The translations under genes were made by a program, and so were the position numbers. The notes under the pieces were generated by a model. That model was given only the letters and a program-made list of their open reading frames with translations, was not told where the DNA came from and searched no databases. Positions 1 to 7,252 of a stretch of DNA of 37,097 nt are shown here, piece after piece. The stretch is from the NCBI GenBank assembly GCA_900770835.1, contig CAAGLQ010000106.1, positions 1 to 37,097 of the forward strand. Reading direction: 5' to 3'. The number at the start of each line of letters is the position of its first letter. Positions within the stretch are counted from its first letter, which is position 1. The stretch is from an uncultured Parabacteroides sp. GTDB taxonomy: Bacteria; Bacteroidota; Bacteroidia; Bacteroidales; Tannerellaceae.

Positions 1-452
1 AAGAAGGGTACCTCCGCAATCTTCCGCGCAATCTCATCGCCATCGGCATCTTTCACGATCTGGAATTTCACAAAGCGATCAGCAGGAGATTGTGGTACTT
101 GATAATAGTATTTCCCCTTTACGATGCTCTCCATCGTATAGTCTTGTGTGATGTCCAAACCTTTACCCGTAAACTCAACCATTGGTTGATCTGCGGTCAG
201 CGCACTCACGCTGCGCACGAACGTACCATTCTTGTTCTGCGACATGCCACCATGCTTCACGGCGCAGACAAAAAGATCAAAATGATAGGTAGCCGTGGGG
301 GTGGGTTCCGGTTCCTCCGGAGTCACCGGTTGCTCAGGCTCTTCGGGAGTCACAGGTGGAGTCACCACGGGATCATCGTCAGAACAGGCCGTGAACGAAA
401 CGACCATACAAGAGACCAAAAAGGCACTCATCATCAATTTCATTGCTTTCAT
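1..452 (-). CDS. Surface lipoprotein, DUF4374-like (partial, 3' end outside window)
   Basis: About 150 N-terminal residues are visible; the gene runs off the window at base 1. It begins with a lipoprotein signal peptide (hydrophobic stretch, lipobox SFTAC with the lipidated Cys near residue 23), followed by acidic Ser-Asp-Asp-Asp residues that fit the Bacteroidetes lipoprotein export signal to the cell surface. Next comes a Pro/Glu linker in which VTPEEPE occurs twice, then a globular domain containing FVRSVSAL and YYYQVPQS. The gene follows the TonB-dependent receptor with a gap of only 13 bases, so the two are co-transcribed under the cobalamin riboswitch. The globular start resembles DUF4374 proteins, a family that includes the xenosiderophore-binding lipoprotein XusB paired with a TonB receptor. 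That family call is from memory of the fold pattern and is moderate; lipoprotein and partner of the receptor is firm. BtuG-type or BtuH-type corrinoid-binding lipoproteins are the alternative. Confidence 0.6.
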   Translation of the reverse strand, partial: MKAMKLMMSAFLVSCMVVSFTACSDDDPVVTPPVTPEEPEQPVTPEEPEPTPTATYHFDLFVCAVKHGGMSQNKNGTFVRSVSALTADQPMVEFTGKGLDITQDYTMESIVKGKYYYQVPQSPADRFVKFQIVKDADGDEIARKIAEVPF

Positions 453-465
453 AACTACTTTATAT

Positions 466-2829
466 TTATTGAATGAATAGTCTGAATTTCGCAAAAAAGG
501 CCCTACCCGGCTTTTGCAGCATATAATTGTCGTAGGCCATCTTGTCGAACAGGTTGGTACATTGCAACGAGAAGTTGTAACGCCCGTCATGCCAGGAATA
601 AAGCAACCCAACATTCGAGAGGTTCTGAGTCGGCACACGAGCCTTCGTCTTGGAGGAGCCGTATGCCTCCCAGGTCAAATAGAACCAATGCACCCACTGA
701 TACTCATAACTCAACCGAAGGCGATCAGAGGGCAACAGCAGATTCTTGAAGGTATAAGCTGCTTCCGCATTGATAAACGACCATGGTTTGTTGGGCGTGC
801 GGTTGTGATAAGTCACGGAGGGCTTACCATCTTTCTTATAACGTTGCTGGTCGCGAGAATCTTGAAAACTGGCGTTCACCATGAGATGCAATTTGTCCGA
901 CCAATCGTAGCGTAACTCTCCTTCTACGCCCTTGATATGCACAGCGTCCACATTTTCATACTGCATCATGCCCTCCTGCTGGGAAACTGTAGCCTGAATG
1001 TAATCATCTACCAAGCGCAAGAAACCGCTGCCCTCGTAATAAAGTATATGTCCCGGAGCCATGCGGATCGTGCCGTACAAGCCTAAATTGAAATTATCGC
1101 TGCGCTCAGGTTGCAAAGCCACATTGGGATAGATGGTCGCACCGTTACCCAACAGCTCTTGCGAGAGTGGCAGACGCACGCTATGCTCATACGAGAGTTT
1201 CCACGACGACCAAGGCTTCCACGTAAACCGCGAGCCAAAACCGCCGCCCCAATAGAGCCGCGTGTCGCTGGGCTTGGCCTCATCCGAGCCTGTAATGGAG
1301 GAAAGCTCCGTCTGCTCCACCTTTATGTGGTTGATATAGTCCTTGAGAAAGAAAACATTATTCAGCCGGTCCGACAAGAACGACTGTGTATAGGAAATGC
1401 CGATTACATGCTTGACCAATGCATCATTCGTCGGCAGATAGGTGTCGTCAACCTCATCCGATTGCTTGTTGCCGGTTCGGTTCAATAAATAGTTGAAGCT
1501 GAAGAGATGTTTCTCGTTTAAGGCATACGATAGGTTGACTCTCGACGTCGTCAGGGGGCGCTCGTAATGACGCCAGGAACGACCACGGCCGCGAATCTCG
1601 CTGAAAGAGCCATTGATGTAAGAGCCATCCCAGTAATATTTCCGGTAGGTTGTGTCGATCGTTTCCGAATGATCCCAGGTCTGCGAGAGCAACGCCTGCA
1701 ACGAGAGACGCTCCACAAACAGGTTCTGCTTTTGGTAACGGGCGGAAATGGAAGTCGCATGGCTATTGCGCTCCGCCATACCATAGACCCAAGTCTGCAC
1801 CGATCCGGTCTGCAACTCCTTATTGACTAATGAGTAGGAGCCAGACACGAAGAAAACGTCGGCCCAAGGCTTGTCGGTCACACCCACTTCCAGCTGCCCC
1901 AAGAGCGAGAGGTAATCATCATGGAAACGGCGGCAATCTGTCGTGATAAATCCGGTCTTATCGGCGTTGCGCACCTCCACGCCTTTCATCATATAGTCAT
2001 TCTTGGAGTAGTTCACGCCGAGCGTCGGCTTCACGATCAACCCGCTCTTCGGATCCACAAACTGCGCGTTCAAATCAGCCCGGTGGGTATGAAAAGAGCC
2101 GATACCATAAGAAACATCCAGGTAATTCCGCTTGCTTTGATTCGTGATGATATTAATCGCTCCCCCCAAGGCATCATCGCCCAAATTGGCGGGAACAACG
2201 CCTTTGTAGATCTCGATGCGCTCGATCAGGTTCACGGGCAGATTAGCCAAGGATACACCGGTGCCTTTTGTCGAGAGAGGAACGCCATCAATAAAGTAAC
2301 GCACGGAATTGCCCGACATGCCGTTGATTGAGAGATCGAAATCAGAACCTACGCCGCCCTCTTCACGCACGCGGATGCCGGTCGTGCGGTTCACCATCTC
2401 ATTCAAGTTGCCCACTGAATTGACCAGTGGTTTGACATCCAAAGCATTCACGGCGAAAGCACCCTCACGGATCTGCTGGCTTTTCGATTTCCCCAGCACC
2501 TCTACCACGTTTAACGAGACACTGCTTTCTTTCAGCCTGAAATCCTGACGCTTATCGCTATGCAACGCGACGCGCATCTTGACAGACTCAAACCCCACCG
2601 TCGAGATAACCACGGTATAGGTACCCTCTTTCAGTGTCAGCTGATAACGCCCCTGCTCATCCGAGTAGGTACCCAACGTTGTATTCTCCACCGCGATAGT
2701 CGCCATAGGCAGAGGTGATTTCCCCTCATCCATCACTTTTCCGGAAAGGGTGAACTTCGCCGTCTGTGCCACCACCGGCAGGCAGCCCAAGCAACAAAAT
2801 AAACAGACGATACGTAAGAAAAATTTCAT
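466..2829 (-). CDS. TonB-dependent outer-membrane receptor, probable corrinoid transporter (BtuB-like)
   Basis: 787 residues from the chosen start: signal peptide (residues 1-21, ending VVAQ), a carboxypeptidase-regulatory-like beta-sandwich (about 25-105), a plug domain (about 115-230, with IRVREEGG, FIDGVPLS and GGAINIIT motifs), and a 22-strand-type beta-barrel to the C-terminus. Such receptors bind a ligand at the outer membrane and import it with energy from TonB-ExbB-ExbD. The upstream cobalamin riboswitch indicates corrinoid transport rather than a siderophore or glycan. Start at 2829 was chosen because the signal peptide begins cleanly there. In-frame ATGs at 2853 and 2847 would add a short hydrophilic leader (MKMTNKRDL) and cannot be excluded; a 12-bp inverted repeat surrounds them. 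The lipoprotein gene downstream is its likely surface partner. Substrate is inferred from regulation only. Confidence 0.88.
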   Translation of the reverse strand: MKFFLRIVCLFCCLGCLPVVAQTAKFTLSGKVMDEGKSPLPMATIAVENTTLGTYSDEQGRYQLTLKEGTYTVVISTVGFESVKMRVALHSDKRQDFRLKESSVSLNVVEVLGKSKSQQIREGAFAVNALDVKPLVNSVGNLNEMVNRTTGIRVREEGGVGSDFDLSINGMSGNSVRYFIDGVPLSTKGTGVSLANLPVNLIERIEIYKGVVPANLGDDALGGAINIITNQSKRNYLDVSYGIGSFHTHRADLNAQFVDPKSGLIVKPTLGVNYSKNDYMMKGVEVRNADKTGFITTDCRRFHDDYLSLLGQLEVGVTDKPWADVFFVSGSYSLVNKELQTGSVQTWVYGMAERNSHATSISARYQKQNLFVERLSLQALLSQTWDHSETIDTTYRKYYWDGSYINGSFSEIRGRGRSWRHYERPLTTSRVNLSYALNEKHLFSFNYLLNRTGNKQSDEVDDTYLPTNDALVKHVIGISYTQSFLSDRLNNVFFLKDYINHIKVEQTELSSITGSDEAKPSDTRLYWGGGFGSRFTWKPWSSWKLSYEHSVRLPLSQELLGNGATIYPNVALQPERSDNFNLGLYGTIRMAPGHILYYEGSGFLRLVDDYIQATVSQQEGMMQYENVDAVHIKGVEGELRYDWSDKLHLMVNASFQDSRDQQRYKKDGKPSVTYHNRTPNKPWSFINAEAAYTFKNLLLPSDRLRLSYEYQWVHWFYLTWEAYGSSKTKARVPTQNLSNVGLLYSWHDGRYNFSLQCTNLFDKMAYDNYMLQKPGRAFFAKFRLFIQ

Positions 2830-2836
2830 CAGATCT

Positions 2837-2890
2837 CTTTTGTTTGTCATTTTCATCGCTCGCTTCCAGGGAGGAAGAGACAAACAAAAG
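2837..2890 (-). promoter_or_regulatory. 12-bp inverted repeat around the receptor start codon
   Basis: CTTTTGTTTGTC (2837-2848) and its exact reverse complement GACAAACAAAAG (2879-2890) are separated by 30 bases. In the minus-strand mRNA this forms a perfect 12-bp stem whose loop holds the upstream ATG candidates (2853, 2847) and whose 3' arm ends 7 bases before the 2829 start. It lies about 120 bases downstream of the cobalamin aptamer, so it could block ribosome access as part of the riboswitch output. The pairing is seen; its role is inferred. Confidence 0.5.
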
Positions 2891-3010
2891 GAAATAAAAC
2901 TTTAGCTTGAGGAGTAAAAACATAGCGCGCTACGTCTCTACGGATGTCAAAAGATTCCTTTGTTTTGTTGCTCTATATCCCGAAAGCAAGTAAAACCATT
3001 TCTCATCTAT

Positions 3011-3182
3011 GGCAGGTCTTCTGACTTATTCCATTCCCGATCGCCTTCCCAAGGGCTATTTCCCTCAGTGGCAGAGATTATCGAAAATATCCACGGAACT
3101 TACAGCAGCGGGTCTGTCCAGGATTTTCACCTGATTCCCTTTTCATCACGCCTCGCATGCGAGAGGGATCGTGAGCCATAAA
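3011..3182 (-). promoter_or_regulatory. Cobalamin (AdoCbl) riboswitch
   Basis: On the minus strand the conserved cobalamin aptamer blocks occur in order. The B12-box-type block GGTGAAAATCCTGG followed by the CCCGC..CTGTAAG block lies at 3131-3099. The GCCACTG-AGGGAAA...GGGAAGGCG block lies at 3072-3042. The 3' closing strand AAGTCAGAAGACCTGCC lies at 3027-3011. The leader is placed between a sigma-ABfr promoter at about 3189-3216 and the TonB receptor. Such elements bind adenosylcobalamin or related corrinoids and turn off downstream uptake genes when the vitamin is plentiful. The exact 5' edge is approximate. No T-rich terminator was seen after the aptamer, so control of translation initiation is more likely than termination. 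Confidence 0.93.
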
Positions 3183-3188
3183 TCGTTG

Positions 3189-3216
3189 CAAAGGTATATG
3201 CTTTTTCTCAATCAAA
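3189..3216 (-). promoter_or_regulatory. sigma-ABfr promoter of the riboswitch/receptor operon
   Basis: Minus-strand -7 element TACCTTTG at 3196-3189, with TTTG at 3216-3213 as -33 element and a 16-base gap (slightly short). It places the transcript start near 3182, directly at the 5' edge of the cobalamin aptamer. Confidence 0.6.
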
Positions 3217-3275
3217 AAAATTGTTCACCGTTCATTTTGCTACCTAATAATAGGTATTTTTATAAAAAACGGCCT

Positions 3276-4433
3276 TTACGCCCTTATGAAATAGCCATGA
3301 CGATGCATCCAACGAAGCACAAGGAAGATGATCACGCCTACACCCAACGCATGAATCACACCATAATAATCGCCGACGATTGGTCGCAAGCCATAGCAAA
3401 AGGAGTCAACGATGGAACTGAAATTTACATACTCGCCCAAGAAATAGGCAACCAACGAGTTCATGCCGAAATAACGCAACCAGCCGAAGCCACGAGTCAA
3501 GCCGCGCATATCGAACAGATAAAAACTCAACCCCATCAACAGGAAACAAAGCCCACCGGCGAACAGCGTCATACTGCTGCTCCAGATATGCTTGATAATC
3601 GGGATGAACGGGCTCATCGCCAAAGCGATAATAACCAAGAGGCTCCCCCACCCCATTAAACGCTTAAATTTGGTCAGGTCGGTCGCTTCAGCGCGCAAGA
3701 TGTAACCCGAAAGGCAGCCCAAATAGACGGTCACGATGAAGTTCAGGCTACTCAATATCCAGGTATAATGATATGTAGGACTGACTACATATTGCCCCTC
3801 CCGCCAGCTCACGCCATCTTGAAAATGGCCTAACACAAAGCGATCGATCCGCTCGCAGATGTTGCTGCCTTCCGCGAAATCCATCCCGCCGAACAGCGCG
3901 AACACAGCGATGAAAGTCAAGAAGCAGGCCGATACCACCCAAAGTTGCGTCTTGAGCGAAGTGAAAACATAAAGAAAAGCCACCACTATATAACCCACCG
4001 CGATCGACTGCAACGTGTTGGAGAATAATTTCAATTGATGCGGATCGAGAGCCAGCAGGTTGCCTTGCACCACCATGCCAACTACCCACAGCACGACGAA
4101 CCGCTTCAAGACGCGGCCGTAAAAATGCCGATCGACCGTCGCACGACCCGTTTTATATTTAGCCATCGAGAAAGGAATCGTAATACCCGACATAAACATG
4201 AAAAGAGGCATGATCAAATCATACAAACTGAAACCCTCCCAAGGCACGTGGCTCAACTGTTGCATGACGGCCCAACCAGCCGTGCCCTCCTCGCAGCCCC
4301 AAGCACGCAAGAAACGATAAACGACGGGCTGGAGAGCCACCAAAAACATCATGTCTATTCCGCGAAGTATATCCAAAGAGACCAATCGCTGCGCAGCGCT
4401 ATCCGTAACTTGATTTTCAATTGCTGATTTCAT
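3276..4433 (-). CDS. DUF5009 membrane acyltransferase (HGSNAT/NagX-like)
   Basis: 385 residues with about ten hydrophobic membrane segments. The N-terminal signature RLVSLDILRGIDMMFLV is typical of the DUF5009 family, related to heparan-alpha-glucosaminide N-acetyltransferase and bacterial NagX. These proteins are thought to move an acyl group across the inner membrane onto a sugar; the substrate of this one cannot be read from sequence. It starts 4 bases after the ribbon-helix-helix gene and is the last gene of the SPFH operon. Only a weak GC hairpin plus T-run follows it (about 3262-3285). The coupling to an SPFH protein is odd, since DUF5009 genes in Bacteroides usually sit with glycan-degradation genes. 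Family is firm, activity unproven. Confidence 0.85.
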   Translation of the reverse strand: MKSAIENQVTDSAAQRLVSLDILRGIDMMFLVALQPVVYRFLRAWGCEEGTAGWAVMQQLSHVPWEGFSLYDLIMPLFMFMSGITIPFSMAKYKTGRATVDRHFYGRVLKRFVVLWVVGMVVQGNLLALDPHQLKLFSNTLQSIAVGYIVVAFLYVFTSLKTQLWVVSACFLTFIAVFALFGGMDFAEGSNICERIDRFVLGHFQDGVSWREGQYVVSPTYHYTWILSSLNFIVTVYLGCLSGYILRAEATDLTKFKRLMGWGSLLVIIALAMSPFIPIIKHIWSSSMTLFAGGLCFLLMGLSFYLFDMRGLTRGFGWLRYFGMNSLVAYFLGEYVNFSSIVDSFCYGLRPIVGDYYGVIHALGVGVIIFLVLRWMHRHGYFIRA

Positions 4434-4437
4434 GCCA

Positions 4438-4650
4438 TTACACTGATTTTATGTCATTCTTTTCTTCCTCGGGAGCAACCCCCGCAGCCTTTTTCGGTCG
4501 CTTGGGCATACGCTTAGCCTTTCTCAATGCCTCCGAAATGATCCATTGCAGCTGTCCGTTCGTGGAACGGAACTCATCCGCCGCCCATGCCTCGATGGCA
4601 TCCATCATCTCCGTGTCGATGCGCAAGATGAAACTCTTTGTCTTAGCCAT
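4438..4650 (-). CDS. Arc-type ribbon-helix-helix DNA-binding protein
   Basis: 70 residues. Residues 1-50 fit the ribbon-helix-helix fold: a short basic beta strand (KSFILRID) for DNA contact, helix A (TEMMDAIEAWAADEF) and helix B (TNGQLQWIISEALRKA). A basic and then acidic tail follows. RHH proteins act as dimers on short palindromes and often control their own operon. The gene lies between the SPFH gene (22-base gap) and the DUF5009 gene (4-base gap). Small RHH genes beside SPFH genes are a recurrent pairing in bacteria. A candidate palindrome, AATGATATCATT, lies at 5678-5689 just after the operon promoter; that it is bound by this protein is inference. Confidence 0.8.
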   Translation of the reverse strand: MAKTKSFILRIDTEMMDAIEAWAADEFRSTNGQLQWIISEALRKAKRMPKRPKKAAGVAPEEEKNDIKSV

Positions 4651-4672
4651 ACGCGTATGCCCCCAAGCCTGA

Positions 4673-5617
4673 TTAATGGTTCAACGTACCGGTGTTCAAG
4701 ACGGGCTGCGCTGAATCCTCTCCGCAGAGCACCACCATCAAGTTGCTGACCATGGCGGCTTTCTTGTCATCGTCAAGCTCAACGACCTGCTCTTCAGCCA
4801 GGCGCTCTAATGCCATCTTCACCATCGAGACCGCTCCCTCGACAATCTTCTCGCGGGCTGAAATCACGGCAGATGCCTGCTGGCGGCGCAGCATGACGGC
4901 GGCAATCTCTGGCGCGTAGGCCAAATAGTTGATGCGGGCCTCAACCACCTCAATGCCGGCAATCGCCAACCGCTCGTTCAGCTTCTGCTCCAACTGCTGG
5001 TTGATCTCCTCGCCTCCACCACGCAGGGTCAGCTCGCTGGTCTTCCCATCCACATCATCGTAAGCATACTGGCCGGCCACTTGGCGCAGGGCAGCGTCGC
5101 TCTGTGTTTTCACGAATTGCTCAAGCGCGTTCATGATGCTTTTCACATCCGTGCCGACGCCGTTCTGTGTTTTCGCCATCGTCTGCGCGTCGATCTCAAA
5201 CATCGCCTTATAGGTATCGCACAATTTCCAAACCAGCACCAAGCCGATCATGACCGGATTGCCCACCTGATCGTTCACCTTGATGGGTTCGGCATCGAGA
5301 TTGCGGGCGCGCAACGAGAGTTTCTTCGTCGTGATAAAAGGATTGACCCAATAAAAACCGGTCTTATTGAACGTACCTCGATAGGCACCAAAAAACATCA
5401 TCAAGCGTGCCTCGCCCGGTTCGAGCATCACAAAACCGGCGCACATCACCATAGAAAACAGAAAAAGCGAAAAGCCTCCTATGCTCAAAGCTACGCTTTC
5501 ATCCTCCACACCGATAATAAAAGCCGCCACACTGATCGCGACCAACACAATAATCACAAACAACAGGATGAACCCGTTGAGGGTAACACCGTTAAAAGCA
5601 ATCTCTTTCTTGTTCAT
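4673..5617 (-). CDS. SPFH/stomatin-prohibitin family membrane protein
   Basis: 314 residues. Two close hydrophobic segments (about residues 12-37 and 45-65) form a membrane hairpin anchor. They are followed by an SPFH domain (about 68-250, with MLEPGEARLMMFFGAYRGT and VNPFITTKKLSLRARNL) and an Ala/Glu-rich helical stretch typical of flotillin-like oligomerisation. SPFH proteins build large ring or cage assemblies on the inner membrane and organise proteases or lipid domains. First gene of a three-gene minus-strand operon with the RHH protein and the DUF5009 acyltransferase. A sigma-ABfr promoter lies 80-110 bases upstream. The family is clear; the cellular role here is unknown. Confidence 0.88.
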   Translation of the reverse strand: MNKKEIAFNGVTLNGFILLFVIIVLVAISVAAFIIGVEDESVALSIGGFSLFLFSMVMCAGFVMLEPGEARLMMFFGAYRGTFNKTGFYWVNPFITTKKLSLRARNLDAEPIKVNDQVGNPVMIGLVLVWKLCDTYKAMFEIDAQTMAKTQNGVGTDVKSIMNALEQFVKTQSDAALRQVAGQYAYDDVDGKTSELTLRGGGEEINQQLEQKLNERLAIAGIEVVEARINYLAYAPEIAAVMLRRQQASAVISAREKIVEGAVSMVKMALERLAEEQVVELDDDKKAAMVSNLMVVLCGEDSAQPVLNTGTLNH

Positions 5618-5677
5618 AATACATCCATTTTTTTATCGATCTAAACCAGATACCTCTATGCGTGCGCACCTTCATAG

Positions 5678-5689
5678 AATGATATCATT
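5678..5689. promoter_or_regulatory. 12-bp palindrome, candidate operator of SPFH operon
   Basis: AATGATATCATT is a perfect palindrome located 9 bases downstream of the -7 element of the SPFH operon, i.e. at the expected transcription start. Its position would let a dimeric repressor such as the operon's own RHH protein block initiation. The palindrome is seen; the binding is inference. Confidence 0.35.
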
Positions 5690-5698
5690 TTGATAGCG

Positions 5699-5729
5699 CA
5701 AATCTATCATCTAATCGTGATATTCGCAA
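5699..5729 (-). promoter_or_regulatory. sigma-ABfr promoter of the SPFH operon
   Basis: Minus-strand TAGATTTG (5706-5699) with TTG (5729-5727) upstream at a 20-base gap. It matches the Bacteroidetes -33/-7 pattern and points toward the SPFH start codon at 5617. Confidence 0.6.
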
Positions 5730-5781
5730 GGATTTTTCCGGATTATTTCGCGTCAACCCGCGATTTTATTCAGTGAGGAAT

Positions 5782-5842
5782 AAAAAAGTCGGTGTGTCAT
5801 AACGCAGAAGCCGGCAATGACAGGAACGCATTATAACACACC
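5782..5842 (-). terminator. Intrinsic terminator of the DUF6261 gene
   Basis: On the minus strand GGTGTGTTATAATGC (5842-5828) pairs with GCGTTATGACACACC (5805-5791), giving a 15-bp RNA stem with two G-U pairs. It is followed by GAC and six T (5787-5782). It starts 11 bases past the stop codon at 5853. Confidence 0.7.
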
Positions 5843-5852
5843 AACCTGTTCG

Positions 5853-6674
5853 TTAAATGATATCGGGATTCTCCGGCTCCGGTTCAGGCTCCGGCTCGTC
5901 GGGTGGGGTTGGCTTCGCATCCTCGCCCGGATTCGGTTTCGCACCCGCTTTAACGCGCGACAGGGTCAGTTGCAACTGATAGATGATCGCGTTCATCTCG
6001 TCGATAATCGCGCCTAAGAGTTGCTCTTTCTCTGTCGATTTCTCGATCAACGCATTCGTATGGTAGAGCGCGTTGATCGCGCTGGCCAAATCCTTGAAAG
6101 CCTGATCTACCAACGGCCTGATTTTACTCATCGAAAGCGATGTACCCCTTTCGAGCAAATAGCGCGAGCGTTTGAGATACAAGGTGTTGAAATCTTGATT
6201 GTAACGCTCCAATAAATTGAGCGAGGCAGTCAGTCGCAAGGTTTCCAAATGCGGCGCGCAATCCGCCTCACGCATACGCTCGATAAAGTCTGTCAAGATA
6301 CCCGTGGTGTCCGCATAGCGCATCCGTTTGCACTTCCGATAGGCATTCAGTTCGAAAACCAGCTCTTTGCTGGCCTCCATCATGGAGGCATCAGGAGATT
6401 TCAACTCATTGTCGATCGTCGTCTCGATGTGCATGAATTGCCCGATCCGGGCGCGATGTAACTCTTCGATCTGAGGCGTTTCCTTCAAGGATCGATTATA
6501 GAGATAGATATCTTTCTCTTGTTGATATAGATCCGCATAGCTACTCCAAAGATCCTTCACTTTCAGGCTCTCAGCCTGCTCTTTCGAGATCGCGCCCAAC
6601 AGATCGCCATGAACTTGTATATGACCGGCGTTTAAAGCTCGCCGGAAGCTGCAAATTAAAATGCTCTTAATCAT
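5853..6674 (-). CDS. DUF6261 family protein
   Basis: About 273 residues, mostly helical and soluble, with no signal peptide. The N-terminal pattern (hydrophobic strand, then LNAGHIQVHGDLL) and the long helices match the DUF6261 family, common in Parabacteroides and Bacteroides and without known function. The start at 6674 is chosen because family members begin a few residues before this strand; ATGs at 6686 and 6692 are in frame. The C-terminus is a low-complexity Pro/Glu tail with repeated EPEP. The gene stands alone: own promoter about 260 bases upstream, own terminator downstream, and the 41-bp hairpin array upstream. Function unknown. Confidence 0.75.
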   Translation of the reverse strand: MIKSILICSFRRALNAGHIQVHGDLLGAISKEQAESLKVKDLWSSYADLYQQEKDIYLYNRSLKETPQIEELHRARIGQFMHIETTIDNELKSPDASMMEASKELVFELNAYRKCKRMRYADTTGILTDFIERMREADCAPHLETLRLTASLNLLERYNQDFNTLYLKRSRYLLERGTSLSMSKIRPLVDQAFKDLASAINALYHTNALIEKSTEKEQLLGAIIDEMNAIIYQLQLTLSRVKAGAKPNPGEDAKPTPPDEPEPEPEPENPDII

Positions 6675-6937
6675 GGGTTTAAACATTAACAAATTGAATA
6701 ATAAACAGGCAAGCTTATTCAGCCAGACCTTTTTTACACCATTTACTCCGCCGATACAGCGTGCTATAATCTCTCAAATTGATTTTCTGATCATTTACAG
6801 AAGCCTTTTCGGCGGCATTTCCCAAACTAAGCAGCGTGATTATCACGCCTGCTTCTTCCCAAAGCAATTTGCGGAAGTTTGCCTCAGTGTTTGTTTACTC
6901 CTCCCTCAAGAGCCTTTCACTTTCTTACTTCCCTTCG

Positions 6938-6968
6938 CAAACTTAAAACAGTTTTTCATATTTACAAA
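6938..6968 (-). promoter_or_regulatory. sigma-ABfr promoter of the DUF6261 gene
   Basis: Minus-strand TTTG (6968-6965), a 19-base gap, then TAAGTTTG (6945-6938): a near-ideal match. It implies a 5' untranslated leader of about 250 bases for the DUF6261 mRNA (to 6674). In that leader no known riboswitch was recognised. Confidence 0.6.
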
Positions 6969-6989
6969 ATTTTCCCGCATCTTTTTCCG

Positions 6990-7181
6990 CGAAATCTTCC
7001 CGCGGCTCGCGGGGCGTTTTTTCACCTCGCAAAAAGGTTGTCGCGGTTCGCGAGGTGTTTTCTCAAGTCGGGGAAAAGTCGCCGCGGCTCGCGAGGCGTT
7101 TTTTCAAGCCGGGGAAAAGTCGCCGCGACTCGCGAGCTGTTTTTTCAAGCCAAAAAAAATCTCCCGCGGCTCGCGGGAGAA
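6990..7181. repeat. Five-copy tandem array of GC-rich hairpins, 41-bp period
   Basis: Cores of the form CGCG-NNT-CGCG begin at 7001, 7042, 7083, 7124 and 7165, an exact 41-bp period. The loop triplets are GCT, GTT, GCT, ACT and GCT. On the plus strand the first four cores are followed by a T-tract (GTTTTTTC type) and then a CAAG..GGGGAAAAG type spacer. The end units have the longest self-pairing: CCCGCG/CGCGGG in the first and a perfect 9-bp stem in the fifth. CACCTCGC (7023-7030) and GCGAGGTG (7050-7057) add an alternative pairing around unit 2. The array fills the space between the nucleoside hydrolase stop codon and the DUF6261 promoter. Translation of it gives only low-complexity peptide repeats, so it is treated as non-coding. 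Confidence 0.85.
7152..7180 (-). terminator. Intrinsic terminator of the nucleoside hydrolase gene (unit 5 of the array)
   Basis: Minus strand: TCTCCCGCG (7180-7172), loop AGC, CGCGGGAGA (7168-7160), then eight T (7159-7152). This is a textbook rho-independent terminator, 72 bases after the stop codon at 7253. It is also the last unit of the tandem array. Confidence 0.75.
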
Positions 7182-7252
7182 ATTTTGCGTAAAGCATTGC
7201 GGCATCAACCGCCGCGCTTACGATAAGAGTGTCTGTTTTTACGAGGAGCGAA

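Noticed and set aside
90..480. Plus-strand Ser/Gly-rich frames near the left edge
   Set aside because: Antisense shadow of the Pro/Glu linker and lipobox region of the minus-strand lipoprotein gene.
3171..3659. Plus-strand frame of 162 residues
   Set aside because: Runs antisense to the DUF5009 gene and through its 3' flank; no domain, and the minus-strand gene is clearly real.
6990..7181. CRISPR array
   Set aside because: The 41-bp period covers repeat and spacer together; the spacers resemble each other, cores are 11 bp palindromes, and no cas gene is near.
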